Source: Oryzibacter oryziterrae (GTDB lineage Bacteria; Pseudomonadota; Alphaproteobacteria; Rhizobiales; Pleomorphomonadaceae). From it: a stretch of 38,297 nt of DNA. Where the stretch lies: contig NZ_JAKJIC010000031.1 of the NCBI RefSeq assembly GCF_021864535.1, positions 1-38,297 on the forward strand, in the 5' to 3' direction. Shown here piece by piece: positions 24,974 to 34,174 of this stretch (within the stretch, counting starts at the first letter, position 1; each line of letters opens with the position of its first letter). A program made the translations under genes and the position numbers. The notes beneath the pieces were generated by a model. The model had not been told where the DNA came from, made no database searches, and saw only the letters and a program-made list of their open reading frames with translations.

Positions 24974-27014
24974 TGCCCGCCGCCGCGATCCGCTGCTTGA
25001 GCCCTTCACGCTGAAGGGCGTGACCTTCCGCAATCGCCTGCTGTCGACCGCCCACGAGCCGGCCTTCACCGAGGACGGCCTGCCCAAGGCGCGCTACCGC
25101 CTCTATCATGCCGAAAAGGCGAAGGGGGGCATTGGCCTGACCATGATCGGCGGCTCAGCCGTCGTGGCGCCCGACAGTCCGCAGGCCTTCGGCAACATCC
25201 TGCTCTACAAGGATGAATGCGTCCGCTGGTTGTCGGAACTGGCCGATGACGTGCACGACAAGGGCGCGGCGGTGATGATCCAGGTGACCCATCTCGGCCG
25301 CCGTACCACCTGGGCCAAGGCCGACTGGCTGCCGATCCTAGCCCCGTCCTCGGTGCGCGAAGCCGCGCACCGAGCCTATCCCAAGGCCATGGAGGACTGG
25401 GACATCGCCCGGGTGATCACCGCCTATGCCGACGCGGCCGAAAAGGTGAAGGCGGCCGGGCTCGATGGTCTCGAACTCGAATGCTACGGCCACCTCATTG
25501 ATCAGTTCTGGTCGCCGCTCACCAACCGCCGCGACGACGACTATGGTGGCAGCCTGGACAATCGGATGCGCTTCGGCAACGAGGTGATGGACGCTATCCG
25601 CGACCGCGTCGGCCCCGACTTCATCGTCGGCGTGCGCATGGTGGCCGACGAGGTGGCCGAAGGCGGCATCACCGCGCCCGAGGGCCTGGAGATCGCCCGA
25701 CGGCTGACGGCGGCGGGCCGCATCGACTTCATCAACGTGATCCGCGGCCATATCGACACCGAGGAAGGCCTGTCGCACGTCATCCCCGGCATGGGGGCGA
25801 AGGCCAATCCGCATCTGGAGTTTGCCGGCGAGGTGCGGGCCGCCGCCAGGGTCGCCACCTTCCACGCCTCGCGTATCCAGGATGTCGCCTCGGCCCGCTA
25901 TGCCATCGAGGCCGGCAAGCTCGACATGGTCGGCATGACGCGGGCGCATCTGGCCGACCCGCATATCGGCCTCAAGCTGGCATCGGGTCGTGAGCATGAG
26001 ATCCGCCCCTGCGTCGGCATGGGCTATTGCATCGACTCCATCTACAACGGCGAGGCCGTCTGCATCCACAACGCCGCCACCGGGCGCGAGGCGAAGATCC
26101 CGCATGTGCTGGAGAAATCCACCGGACCGCGCCGCCGCATCGTGGTGGTCGGTGGCGGACCGGGCGGGCTCGAAGCGGCGCGCATCGGCGCCGAGCGCGG
26201 CCATCAGGTCATCCTGCTGGAGGCGGCCGACGAACTCGGCGGGCAGGTGCGGCTGACGGCGCAGCTCAATCGGCGCAAGGAAATCCTCGGCATCGTCGAC
26301 TGGCGTCAGACAGAATGCGAGCGGCTGGGCGTTGACCTGCGTCTCAACTGCTATGCCGAGGCGGCGGACGTCTTGGCGCTCGATCCCGATGTGGTGGTGA
26401 TCGCCACTGGCGGCCTGCCGAACCTCTCCATGCTGGCCGAAGGGGCGGATCTGGCCACCTCGTCCTGGGATCTCCTGTCCGGCGCCGCCAAGCCGGCGGG
26501 CAAGGTGCTGGTCTATGACGAGAACGGCGGGCACGCCGGCCTGACCGCCGCCGAATTCGCCGCCACGGCCGGCGCCGAGGTGGAGCTGGTCACCCCCGAG
26601 CGGAGTCTCGCTCCGGACGTGGGCGGCACCGCCTTCCCGCCCTACATGAAGGTGCTGAGCGAGCACAACACCACGATCGGCCTGACACTGAGGCTCACCG
26701 GTATCCGCCGCGCCGGCAACCAGTTGACCGCGACTTTCGTCGACGACTTTGCCCGCCGCAAGGTGGAGCGCAGCGCCGACATGATCGTCGTCGAGGCCGG
26801 CACCACGCCGCTGGACGAGCTGTATTTTTCGCTGAGGCCGCTGTCGTCCAACCTCGGCGAAGTCGACCAGGCCGCTGTCATCGCCGCCACGGCCCAGACC
26901 GTCCTGCGCAATCGCGACGGGCGTTTCCAGCTGTTCAGGATTGGCGACGCCGTCGCCGGCCGCAACATCCACGCCGCCATCCTCGATGCGGTGCGGCTGC
27001 TGAAAGACCTTTGA
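24963..27014 (+). CDS. FMN/Fe-S/ADP-binding oxidoreductase, trimethylamine-dehydrogenase/2,4-dienoyl-CoA-reductase family
   Basis: A 683-residue two-part enzyme. Residues 1-340 are an old-yellow-enzyme TIM barrel (RDPLLEPFTLKGVTFRNRLL, ELECYGHLIDQFWSPLTNRR, DDDYGGSLDNR). A Cys-rich iron-sulfur region sits at 350-367. Residues 390-683 are a nucleotide-binding pyridine-nucleotide-disulfide type domain (RRRIVVVGGGPGGLEAARIG, VVVIATGG). This is the layout of trimethylamine dehydrogenase, dimethylglycine dehydrogenase DgcA and stachydrine-pathway demethylases. It probably removes a further N-methyl group after the Rieske enzyme or passes electrons. The second cluster position is Met353 rather than Cys. 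The ATG at 24963 has GAGG six bases upstream; the GTG at 24945 lacks support. Confidence 0.87.
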   Translation: MAFDARRRDPLLEPFTLKGVTFRNRLLSTAHEPAFTEDGLPKARYRLYHAEKAKGGIGLTMIGGSAVVAPDSPQAFGNILLYKDECVRWLSELADDVHDKGAAVMIQVTHLGRRTTWAKADWLPILAPSSVREAAHRAYPKAMEDWDIARVITAYADAAEKVKAAGLDGLELECYGHLIDQFWSPLTNRRDDDYGGSLDNRMRFGNEVMDAIRDRVGPDFIVGVRMVADEVAEGGITAPEGLEIARRLTAAGRIDFINVIRGHIDTEEGLSHVIPGMGAKANPHLEFAGEVRAAARVATFHASRIQDVASARYAIEAGKLDMVGMTRAHLADPHIGLKLASGREHEIRPCVGMGYCIDSIYNGEAVCIHNAATGREAKIPHVLEKSTGPRRRIVVVGGGPGGLEAARIGAERGHQVILLEAADELGGQVRLTAQLNRRKEILGIVDWRQTECERLGVDLRLNCYAEAADVLALDPDVVVIATGGLPNLSMLAEGADLATSSWDLLSGAAKPAGKVLVYDENGGHAGLTAAEFAATAGAEVELVTPERSLAPDVGGTAFPPYMKVLSEHNTTIGLTLRLTGIRRAGNQLTATFVDDFARRKVERSADMIVVEAGTTPLDELYFSLRPLSSNLGEVDQAAVIAATAQTVLRNRDGRFQLFRIGDAVAGRNIHAAILDAVRLLKDL

Positions 27015-27052
27015 CAACAAGAACCATAAGACTTCCAGAGAAGGGTAAATCC

Positions 27053-28630
27053 ATGCAGGACAAGCGTTATCCGCATCTCGCCGCCTCCGGCTTCACGCTC
27101 GACCGCCGGCGCTTTCTCACCGGCGCCGCCGCGCTCGGTCTCGGCGCCGGCCTTCTGCCCGGCTTGTCGGGCCGCGCCTTCGCCGACGGTCCGGTATCGG
27201 GCGGCACGCTGCGCCTCGGCATGAGCGGTGGCTCGACCACCGACGTGCTCGACCCGCGCACCCTGACCGACTGGGTGCCGGTCAACGTCAGCTATCAGAT
27301 CTACAACGGCCTCGTCGAAATCGACGAGACCAACCAGGCGGTCCCCGAACTGCTGGAATCGTGGGAATCCAAGCCCGGCGCCGCCGAGTGGATCTTCAAC
27401 GTCCGCAAGGGCGTGACCTTCTCCAACGGCAAGACGCTCGACGCCGACGACATCATCTATTCGATCAACCTGCACCGCGGCGAGACCACTTCGGGCATCA
27501 AGTCGACGCTGGCGGCCATCGCCGACGTGGCCAAGGTGACCGACAGCCAGATCAAGATCACGCTCACCTCGGGCAATGCCGACCTGCCGTTCATCCTGTC
27601 GGACTATCACCTCATGGTGGTGCCAAAGGACTTCACCGATTGGGCCAACCCGATCGGCACCGGCGGCTATGTGCTGGAAAGCTTCGATCCGGGCGTGCGC
27701 ATCGTCACCAAGAAGCGGGACGGCTACTGGAAGGCCGGCCGCGCCTATGTGGACGCCATCGAGACCACGGTGATCGGCGACACCACCGCCCGCACCAACG
27801 CGCTGCTGACCGGCGAGGTCGACGTCATCAACCGGCTCGATCCGCATGCCATCGACATGCTGAAGGGCAATGACGCGATCTCCGTGACGCGCAACTCCGC
27901 CGGCCAGCATGCGGTGTTCCTGATGAACTGCACGGCGGCGCCCTTCGACGACGTCAACGTGCGCATGGCGCTGAAATACGGCATCGACCGGCAGAAGATC
28001 ATCGACACCGTGCTGCGCGGCTATGGCGTGCTCGGCAATGACCATCCGATCCCGCGCACCAGCCCCTATCACGCCGACCTGCCGCAGCGGGCCTATGACC
28101 CCGACAAGGCGGCCTTCCATCTCAAGAAGGCCAACCTGTCGTCGCTGTCGGTCGACCTGTCGGTGTCGGACGCCGCCTTTGCCGGCGCGGCCGACGCCGG
28201 CGTGCTCTACCAGGCGGCTGCCGCCAAGGCGGGCATCACCGTCAACGTCAAGCGCGAGCCTGCCGACGGCTACTGGTCCAACGTCTGGATGAAGGCACCG
28301 TTCTGCGCCTCCTATTGGGGCGGTCGTCCGACGGTCGACCAGATGCTGTCGGTCGCCTATCTGTCTGACGCCAGCTACAACGACAGCTTCTGGAAGCGGC
28401 CGGACTTCGACAAGCTGGTCATCGCTGCCCGCACCGAGCTCGACGATGCCAAGCGCAAGGAGCTCTACTTCGAAGCCCAGAAGCAGATTTCCGACGACGG
28501 CGGCGCGATGATTCCGATGTTCATCGACTATCTCGAGGCCTCCGCGTCGCATGTGAAGGGCGTCGGCACCCATCCGCAGTTCGATCTGATGGGCCAGCGC
28601 ATCGGCGAAAAGGTCTGGCTGGAAGGCTGA
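27053..28630 (+). CDS. Peptide-type ABC transporter substrate-binding protein (SBP_bac_5), Tat-exported
   Basis: A 525-residue periplasmic binding protein of the DppA/OppA family. The N-terminus carries a twin-arginine signal (LDRRRFLTGAAALGLGAGL, cleavage near AFA-DG), so it is exported folded. The mature part shows GGTLRLGMSGG, QIYNGLVEIDETNQAVPELL, WIFNVRKGVTFSNGKTLDADD, PIGTGGYVLESFDPG and NVRMALKYGIDRQKI, which are family landmarks in the usual order. It follows the flavoprotein gene after 38 bases. Members bind peptides, but also opines, glutathione and methylated amines. The context points to a methylated amino compound. The in-frame start at 27011 would bury the Tat signal and lacks a ribosome-binding site. 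Confidence 0.93.
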   Translation: MQDKRYPHLAASGFTLDRRRFLTGAAALGLGAGLLPGLSGRAFADGPVSGGTLRLGMSGGSTTDVLDPRTLTDWVPVNVSYQIYNGLVEIDETNQAVPELLESWESKPGAAEWIFNVRKGVTFSNGKTLDADDIIYSINLHRGETTSGIKSTLAAIADVAKVTDSQIKITLTSGNADLPFILSDYHLMVVPKDFTDWANPIGTGGYVLESFDPGVRIVTKKRDGYWKAGRAYVDAIETTVIGDTTARTNALLTGEVDVINRLDPHAIDMLKGNDAISVTRNSAGQHAVFLMNCTAAPFDDVNVRMALKYGIDRQKIIDTVLRGYGVLGNDHPIPRTSPYHADLPQRAYDPDKAAFHLKKANLSSLSVDLSVSDAAFAGAADAGVLYQAAAAKAGITVNVKREPADGYWSNVWMKAPFCASYWGGRPTVDQMLSVAYLSDASYNDSFWKRPDFDKLVIAARTELDDAKRKELYFEAQKQISDDGGAMIPMFIDYLEASASHVKGVGTHPQFDLMGQRIGEKVWLEG

Positions 28631-28644
28631 CCCGGGTTCCTCAT

Positions 28645-28680
28645 GGCTCCGGCGGCCCGCCCTGGCTGGCCGCCGGAGCC
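28645..28680 (+). terminator. GC-rich hairpin between binding-protein and permease genes
   Basis: A 13-bp perfect stem (28645-28657 with 28668-28680, arm GGCTCCGGCGGCC) with a ten-base loop and no T-run lies 15 bases after the binding-protein stop. Such hairpins commonly protect the upstream mRNA or attenuate read-through, so that more binding protein than permease is made. Confidence 0.6.
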
Positions 28681-28708
28681 CTTGCATCTCCTCTTGTATG
28701 GCTCAGGC

Positions 28709-29656
28709 ATGGCCCGCTTCATCTTCTCGCGTCTGGCGATCGGTCTGGTGACCCTGTTCGTCGTCAGCGCTCTCTTCTATCTCGGCACCGAAATGCTGCC
28801 GGGCGACGTGGCGACGGCCATTCTCGGCCAGTCGGCGACGCCGGCCAACGTGGCCAAGCTCAGGCTCAGCCTCGGGCTCGACCAGCCGTCCTGGCTGCGC
28901 TTCGTCAACTGGCTGTGGGGTTGCCTGCACGGCGACCTCGGCAAGTCGCTGGCGAGCGGTCGGCCGATTGCGACCTTGCTGCTGCCGCGCCTCGGCAACA
29001 CGCTGTTCCTGGCCGCCTGCGCGGCTCTGATCGCCGTGCCGCTGGCGCTCACGCTCGGCATCCTGTCGGCGCTGCACGAGGGCAAGGCCACCGACCGGGC
29101 CAGTTCGGCGCTGTCGCTCGGGATCATTTCCATGCCGGAGTTCCTGGTCGGCTACGGGCTGATCATCGTCCTGTCGGTGCATCTGGGCTGGTTGCCGAGC
29201 CTCGGCACGGTGTTCCCCGGCATGGCGCTCGGCCTGCGCCTGAAGGCCATGGCGCTGCCAATCCTGACGCTGACGCTGGTGGTGCTGGCGCATATGCTGC
29301 GCATGACGCGCGCCACCATCCTCGCCGAGATGGCGGCACCCTATGTGGAGATGGCGCGGCTCAAGGGTCTCGACCGTCGGCGGATCATCCTCGCGCATAT
29401 CCTGCCCAACGCTTCAGGTCCGATCATCGCCGTGGTGCTGCTCAATCTCGCCTACATGGTTGCCGGCGCGGTGGTGGTGGAGACGGTGTTCGTCTACCCC
29501 GGCATCGGTCAGTTGCTGGTCGACGCGGTGACCAAACGCGACCTGCCGACCGTGCAGGCCTGCGGCCTGGTGTTCGCCATCGTCTACGTGGGGCTGAACA
29601 CCGGCGCCGACGTGCTGGCGCTCGTCTTCAATCCCCGCCTCAGGCACCGGAGGTGA
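28709..29656 (+). CDS. Peptide-type ABC transporter permease, DppB-like
   Basis: A 315-residue inner-membrane protein with about six transmembrane helices. The opening ARFIFSRLAIGLVTLFVVSA and PGDVATAILG are the DppB N-terminus. The EAA-type coupling loop is visible in YVEMARLKGLDRRRIILAHI followed by LPNASGP, and VVVETVFVYPGIGQLLVDAV is another family hallmark. The start at 28709 is chosen because it gives the standard first helix; the in-frame ATG at 28643 lies within the hairpin that follows the binding-protein gene. Ribosome-binding support is weak for either. It forms a heterodimeric channel with the DppC-like protein encoded four bases downstream. Confidence 0.93.
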   Translation: MARFIFSRLAIGLVTLFVVSALFYLGTEMLPGDVATAILGQSATPANVAKLRLSLGLDQPSWLRFVNWLWGCLHGDLGKSLASGRPIATLLLPRLGNTLFLAACAALIAVPLALTLGILSALHEGKATDRASSALSLGIISMPEFLVGYGLIIVLSVHLGWLPSLGTVFPGMALGLRLKAMALPILTLTLVVLAHMLRMTRATILAEMAAPYVEMARLKGLDRRRIILAHILPNASGPIIAVVLLNLAYMVAGAVVVETVFVYPGIGQLLVDAVTKRDLPTVQACGLVFAIVYVGLNTGADVLALVFNPRLRHRR

Positions 29657-29660
29657 GGCC

Positions 29661-30488
29661 ATGAAACTGTTCGGATCCCGCCTGTCCACGCCCGCGCTGA
29701 TCGGCATCGCCCTCCTGGTGGCGATCGTCGGCGCCGGCCTGCTCGCCCCCTGGATCGCCCCTTACGGCGAGACCGACCTCGTCGGCGACGTCTGGGCGCC
29801 GCCGTCGCTGGCCTTCCCACTCGGCACCGACAATCTCGGCCGCGACATGCTCTCGCGCCTGCTGTTCGCCACAAGGACGACGCTGACCGTCGTCATCCTC
29901 TCCACCATCGTCGCCTTCGCGCTGGGCGTGGCCATCGGCTTCCTGTCCGCCCTGATCGGCGGGCTGATCGACCAGCTGATCTCGGCGCTCGTCAACGTCA
30001 TCATGGCCGTGCCGGTGCTGATCGTGGCGCTTATGGTGCTGGCGGTACTCGGCACCTCGGTGCCGGTGCTGATCCTCACCATGGGCATCCTCGAGGCAAC
30101 CCGCGTCTACCGGCTGGCGCGCGCGGTGGCCAACGGGCTGATCGTGCAGGAGTTCGTCCGCATCGCCGCCCTGCGCGGGGAGGGTTGGCGCTGGATCGTC
30201 TGGCGCGAGATCCTGCCCAACGCCGTGCCAGCGCTGGTGGCCGAATTCGGCCTGCGCTTCTGCTTTATCTTCCTGTTCGTTGCCTCGCTGAGCTTCCTCG
30301 GCCTTGGCGTGCAGCCCCCCTTTGCCGACTGGGGCGCCATGGTCCACGACAACACCGCTGCCATCAATCTCGGGGGGCTCGCCCCCTTCTATCCGGCGGC
30401 GGCCATCGCCGTGACGACGATCGCCGTCAACCTGATCGTGGACTGGCTGTTGTCGGTGCACGCCCGTCCGGCGGGGATCAAGGAATGA
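29661..30488 (+). CDS. Peptide-type ABC transporter permease, DppC-like
   Basis: A 275-residue membrane protein. Near the N-terminus, after the first helix, comes PLGTDNLGRDMLSRLLFATR, the signature of DppC/OppC permeases. The coupling loop EFVRIAALRGEGWRWIVWRE and LPNAVPALV follow, and the late block SLSFLGLGVQPPFADWGAMV is also diagnostic. Length is at the short end of normal. It partners the DppB-like permease. Its stop overlaps the ATPase start (ATGA), so transporter subunits are translated together. Confidence 0.93.
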   Translation: MKLFGSRLSTPALIGIALLVAIVGAGLLAPWIAPYGETDLVGDVWAPPSLAFPLGTDNLGRDMLSRLLFATRTTLTVVILSTIVAFALGVAIGFLSALIGGLIDQLISALVNVIMAVPVLIVALMVLAVLGTSVPVLILTMGILEATRVYRLARAVANGLIVQEFVRIAALRGEGWRWIVWREILPNAVPALVAEFGLRFCFIFLFVASLSFLGLGVQPPFADWGAMVHDNTAAINLGGLAPFYPAAAIAVTTIAVNLIVDWLLSVHARPAGIKE

Positions 30489-32104
30489 GCGCCATGCACG
30501 ATCATCCGCTGCTCGACATCGAAAACCTGGTGGTGACCGCCACAAGCGGTACCCGTCTGGTCGACAGCGTCAGCCTCAAGCTCGAACGCGGCAGCGTGCT
30601 CGGGCTGATCGGCGAGTCCGGGGCCGGGAAGTCCACCATCGCGCTGGCGGCGCTCGCCTACAGCCGGCCCGGCTGCCACATCACCGGTGGAACGATCCGC
30701 CATGGTGGCGTCGACCTGATGGAACTCGACGAGGACGCCCGGCGCGCCTATCGCGGTGCCCGCATCGCCTATGTGGCGCAAAGCGCGGCGGCGGCCTTCA
30801 ACCCGGCGCTGACCTTGATGGATCAGATCTGCGAGGGGCCGGTGCGGCACGGTCTCGCCAGCCGCAAGGACGCGGAGGCGCACGCCGTCGAGCTGTTCAC
30901 CGCTCTCGATCTGCCCGATCCCGCCCGCTTTGGCCGGCGCTATCCGCATCAGGTGTCGGGCGGACAGTTGCAGCGGGCCATGGTGGCCATGGCCATGTCC
31001 TGCCGGCCGGACATCCTGGTACTCGACGAGCCGACCACCGCACTCGATGTCACCACGCAAATCGAAGTGCTGGTGCTGTTGCGCCGCCTGATCCGCGACC
31101 AGCAGGTCGCCGCGCTCTATGTGACCCATGATCTTGCCGTGGTGGCGCAGATCGCCGACCGCATCATGGTGCTGCGGCACGGCAAGCTGGTGGAGGAGGG
31201 GGCAACGGCCGACGTGCTCCTGCGCCCGACCACCGATTACGCCCGGGCGCTTGTGGCCGAACGGACCGCCGCCCGCTCCGCCGCCTTCGAGGTCGAGGAC
31301 AAGCGGCCGGAGACCGTGCTGGTGCTCGACCATGTGGACGTCTCCTATGGCCCGAAGAAGGCGGTGTCCGGCGTCAGCTTCTCGCTGTCGCGCGGCGAGA
31401 CGGTGGCGGTGATCGGCGAGAGCGGTTCGGGCAAGTCGACCATCGCCTACTCGATCGCCGGTCTGGTGTCGGCGTCGGGTGGCGAGATCCAGTTCGACGG
31501 TGGCGATCTTCCACCCGGCCATCGCGAACGGGACCGCGACACGCTGCGACGCATCCAGCTGGTCTACCAGCTGCCGGATGTGGCGCTCAATCCGCGCCAG
31601 AGCATCGGCGAGATCATCGGCCGTCCGCTCACCTTCTATTTCGGCCTGAGGGGCGAGGCCCGCAGCGCGCGGGTCGGCGAACTGCTATCGCTGGTGGGCT
31701 TGCCGGTGGAGTTTGCGCAGCGCCTGCCGGGACAATTATCCGGTGGCCAGAAGCAGCGCGTCTGCATCGCCCGGGCGCTGGCTGCCGAGCCGGACGTGGT
31801 GATTTGCGACGAGGTGACCTCGGCGCTCGATCCACTGGTGGCCGAGGAGATCCTGAAGCTCCTGCATCGCCTGCAGGCCGAACTCGGGCTCGCCTATCTG
31901 TTCATCACCCACGATCTCGGCATCGTCCGCCGCATCGGCCATCGCGTGGTGGTGCTGGCCAACGGCAAGATGGTCGCCGACGGCACCACGGCGGAGATCT
32001 TCGCCCAGACCGACCACCCTTATATCGGCAAGCTGATCGCCTCGGTTCCCGAGCTCGACACTGGTTGGCTTGACCGTCACCTCCAGGAAAGAACGGCCTC
32101 GTAG
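30485..32104 (+). CDS. Fused DppD-DppF-type double ABC ATPase
   Basis: One 539-residue polypeptide holds two complete nucleotide-binding domains that are usually separate DppD and DppF subunits. Domain 1: Walker A GESGAGKST (from residue 43), signature VSGGQLQRAMVA, Walker B ILVLDEPTTALD. Domain 2 (from about residue 275): Walker A GESGSGKST, signature LSGGQKQRVCIA, Walker B VVICDEVTSALD, H-loop ITHD. All catalytic motifs are intact in both halves. Such fusions occur in many proteobacterial peptide-type importers. The start at 30485 overlaps the permease stop; the ATG at 30494 is an alternative. The next gene begins directly after its stop. Confidence 0.93.
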   Translation: MSAMHDHPLLDIENLVVTATSGTRLVDSVSLKLERGSVLGLIGESGAGKSTIALAALAYSRPGCHITGGTIRHGGVDLMELDEDARRAYRGARIAYVAQSAAAAFNPALTLMDQICEGPVRHGLASRKDAEAHAVELFTALDLPDPARFGRRYPHQVSGGQLQRAMVAMAMSCRPDILVLDEPTTALDVTTQIEVLVLLRRLIRDQQVAALYVTHDLAVVAQIADRIMVLRHGKLVEEGATADVLLRPTTDYARALVAERTAARSAAFEVEDKRPETVLVLDHVDVSYGPKKAVSGVSFSLSRGETVAVIGESGSGKSTIAYSIAGLVSASGGEIQFDGGDLPPGHRERDRDTLRRIQLVYQLPDVALNPRQSIGEIIGRPLTFYFGLRGEARSARVGELLSLVGLPVEFAQRLPGQLSGGQKQRVCIARALAAEPDVVICDEVTSALDPLVAEEILKLLHRLQAELGLAYLFITHDLGIVRRIGHRVVVLANGKMVADGTTAEIFAQTDHPYIGKLIASVPELDTGWLDRHLQERTAS

Positions 32105-34099
32105 ATGTCCGCCCCCGAAATCATCGAGAATATCTGGATCCCCCTCAAGGACGGCACCAGGCTCGCCGCCCGGCTGTGGCTGCCGGCGGTGCGGCCGGCG
32201 CCATGCGTCCTTGAGTATATTCCCTATCGCAAGACCGACGGCACACGCGGTCGCGACAATCCCATGCACGGCTTCTTCGCCGACAATGGCCTTGCCGCCA
32301 TCCGTGTCGACATGCGCGGCACGGGCGAGAGCGAGGGGCTGTGCCACGATGAGTATCTGCCGATCGAGCAGGCTGATGCGGTGGAGGTGATCGCCTGGAT
32401 CGCCGAGCAGGAATGGTGCAGCGGCGCGGTGGGCATGATGGGCAAGAGCTGGGGCGGCTTCAACTGCCTGCAGGTGGCCGCGCACAATCCGCCGGCGCTG
32501 AAGGCCATAATCACCGTCTATTCGACCGACGATCGCTTCGGCGACGACATCCACTACATGGGCGGCTGCCTGCTCAATGACAATCTTTGGTGGGGCGCGA
32601 TCATGCTGGCCTATCAGGCCCGGCCGCTCGACCGGCGCCTGGTCGGGCCGAGTTGGCGCGACCAGTGGCTGAAGCGCCTCGAGGCCATGCCGCTGTGGCC
32701 GGCGCTCTGGCTCGCCCATCCGACGCGCGATGCCTATTGGAAGCAGGGCTCCGTCGGCGAGAATTACGCGGCGATCCGCTGTCCGGTCCTGGCCATCGGC
32801 GGCTGGGCCGACAGCTATACCAACACCGTGCCGCGTCTTCTGCAGCATCTCGCCGTGCCGCGCCAGGGCGTGATCGGCCCCTGGGCGCATGTCTATCCGC
32901 AGGACGGCGTGCCGACGCCGGCCTATGACTTCCTCGGCCATGCGGTTGCCTGGTGGAAGCACTGGCTGGCCGGGGAAGACACTGGCGTCGAGGCCCGCCC
33001 CATGCTCACCGCCTATGTGGAGGACGCCCGCGCGCCCGATGCCACGCTGCCCGCTTCGCCCGGCCGCTGGGTGGCGGAAGCCGTCTGGCCGAGCCCGACG
33101 ATCACGGACCGCATCTTTGCCTTCGGCGATCATGCCCTCGGTACTGTTGCAAGCGACGACCGCCTGTCGATCCGTTCGCCGCTCTATGCCGGCGTGACCT
33201 CCGGCGAATGGATGGGCACCGGCTGCGCCGGCGAGATGCCCACCGACCAGCGCCTCGATGACGGCTTCTCACTACTGTTCGACACCGACCCGCTGGACGC
33301 ACCGCTCGACATCCTTGGCAATCCCGTGGTGGAGCTCACCTTCGCTTCCGACAAGCCTGCGGCGCAGGTCTGCCTCCGTCTCAATGACGTGGCGCCGGAC
33401 GGCACCTCCATGCGCGTCACCTATGCCGTACGCAATCTCGCCCATCGCGACGGCTTTGAGGCTCCCGAGGCGTTGGAACCGGGAGAGGTCTACACGGTGA
33501 CGATTCCGCTCGAAGTGGCCGGCCATCGCTTCCCGGCCGGCCATCGCATCCGCCTTGCGATCTCCACCGCCTATTGGCCGATCGTCTGGCCGGCGGCCGA
33601 GGCGGCGACACTGACCATTCATTGTGCGGGCAGCCAGCTCAAGCTGCCGGTGCGTCCGGTGGTGGCCGACGAAGCCGAACCGGTGATGGCCTCGCCGCGC
33701 CAGGGCGCGCCGACGCCGGTCACCAAGCTCAAGGAGGGGACGCTCAAGCGATCCGTCTCGCTCGACGCCATGACCGACACCATGACCTACGTTACCGAGG
33801 GGCGCGGCGGCGTGTTCGGCGAGGGCGTGCTGCGTTTCGACGAAGTGGGCGTGACGCTGTCGCACGATCTCACCCGCCGGCTGAGCGTCAACGGCAGCGA
33901 CCCGCTGTCGGCGGTGTCGGAGGTGGACGAGACCTATGTCATGGACGTGGACGGCCAGGTCTTCCGTACCGAGGCATCAACCCGGCTGACGGCTGACCGC
34001 AGCCACTTCCGGATGGAGGCAACGCTTCAGGTCTTCGAGGCCGACGTCGAAGTGTTCAGCCGCCACTGGGACGAGCGCCTGCCGCGCTTCCCCCTCTGA
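32105..34099 (+). CDS. CocE/NonD-family (S15-type) serine hydrolase
   Basis: A 664-residue alpha/beta hydrolase with a C-terminal jelly-roll. Catalytic residues can be placed: Ser115 in MMGKSWGGFN (GxSxGG), Asp236 in IGGWADSYTN and His262 in GPWAHVYPQ. VDMRGTGESEG precedes the nucleophile as in X-Pro dipeptidyl-peptidases and cocaine esterase. From about residue 350 a beta-rich region matches the PepX_C domain. Family members cleave esters or amide bonds, including X-Pro peptides, acylated antibiotics and cocaine. There is no signal peptide, so it acts after uptake. The ATG abuts the ATPase stop without a gap, tying it to the importer and N-demethylation genes as the probable first catabolic step. 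Confidence 0.9.
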   Translation: MSAPEIIENIWIPLKDGTRLAARLWLPAVRPAPCVLEYIPYRKTDGTRGRDNPMHGFFADNGLAAIRVDMRGTGESEGLCHDEYLPIEQADAVEVIAWIAEQEWCSGAVGMMGKSWGGFNCLQVAAHNPPALKAIITVYSTDDRFGDDIHYMGGCLLNDNLWWGAIMLAYQARPLDRRLVGPSWRDQWLKRLEAMPLWPALWLAHPTRDAYWKQGSVGENYAAIRCPVLAIGGWADSYTNTVPRLLQHLAVPRQGVIGPWAHVYPQDGVPTPAYDFLGHAVAWWKHWLAGEDTGVEARPMLTAYVEDARAPDATLPASPGRWVAEAVWPSPTITDRIFAFGDHALGTVASDDRLSIRSPLYAGVTSGEWMGTGCAGEMPTDQRLDDGFSLLFDTDPLDAPLDILGNPVVELTFASDKPAAQVCLRLNDVAPDGTSMRVTYAVRNLAHRDGFEAPEALEPGEVYTVTIPLEVAGHRFPAGHRIRLAISTAYWPIVWPAAEAATLTIHCAGSQLKLPVRPVVADEAEPVMASPRQGAPTPVTKLKEGTLKRSVSLDAMTDTMTYVTEGRGGVFGEGVLRFDEVGVTLSHDLTRRLSVNGSDPLSAVSEVDETYVMDVDGQVFRTEASTRLTADRSHFRMEATLQVFEADVEVFSRHWDERLPRFPL

Positions 34100-34148
34100 C
34101 GCCCCACCGCCGGACGCCCATCCGCCCGGCGGGTCGCGCATGAAGCGG

Positions 34149-34174
34149 AATGGCGGCATTCTATCGCCGCCATT
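34149..34174 (+). terminator. Candidate terminator after the catabolic operon
   Basis: A 9-bp perfect stem (34149-34157 with 34166-34174, arm AATGGCGGC, loop of eight) lies 50 bases after the hydrolase stop. Only a short T-run (three) is seen, partly within the stem, so termination efficiency is uncertain. A second, weaker 7-bp stem lies at 34107-34132. Confidence 0.4.

Noticed and set aside
25338-27020. A 560-codon open frame on the - strand
   Set aside because: Antisense shadow of the flavoprotein gene; no recognisable motif.
26642-28687. A 681-codon open frame on the - strand
   Set aside because: It covers the flavoprotein, binding-protein and permease genes in antisense. Its composition is rich in Arg, Gly, Val and His as expected for a high-GC shadow frame, with no domain.
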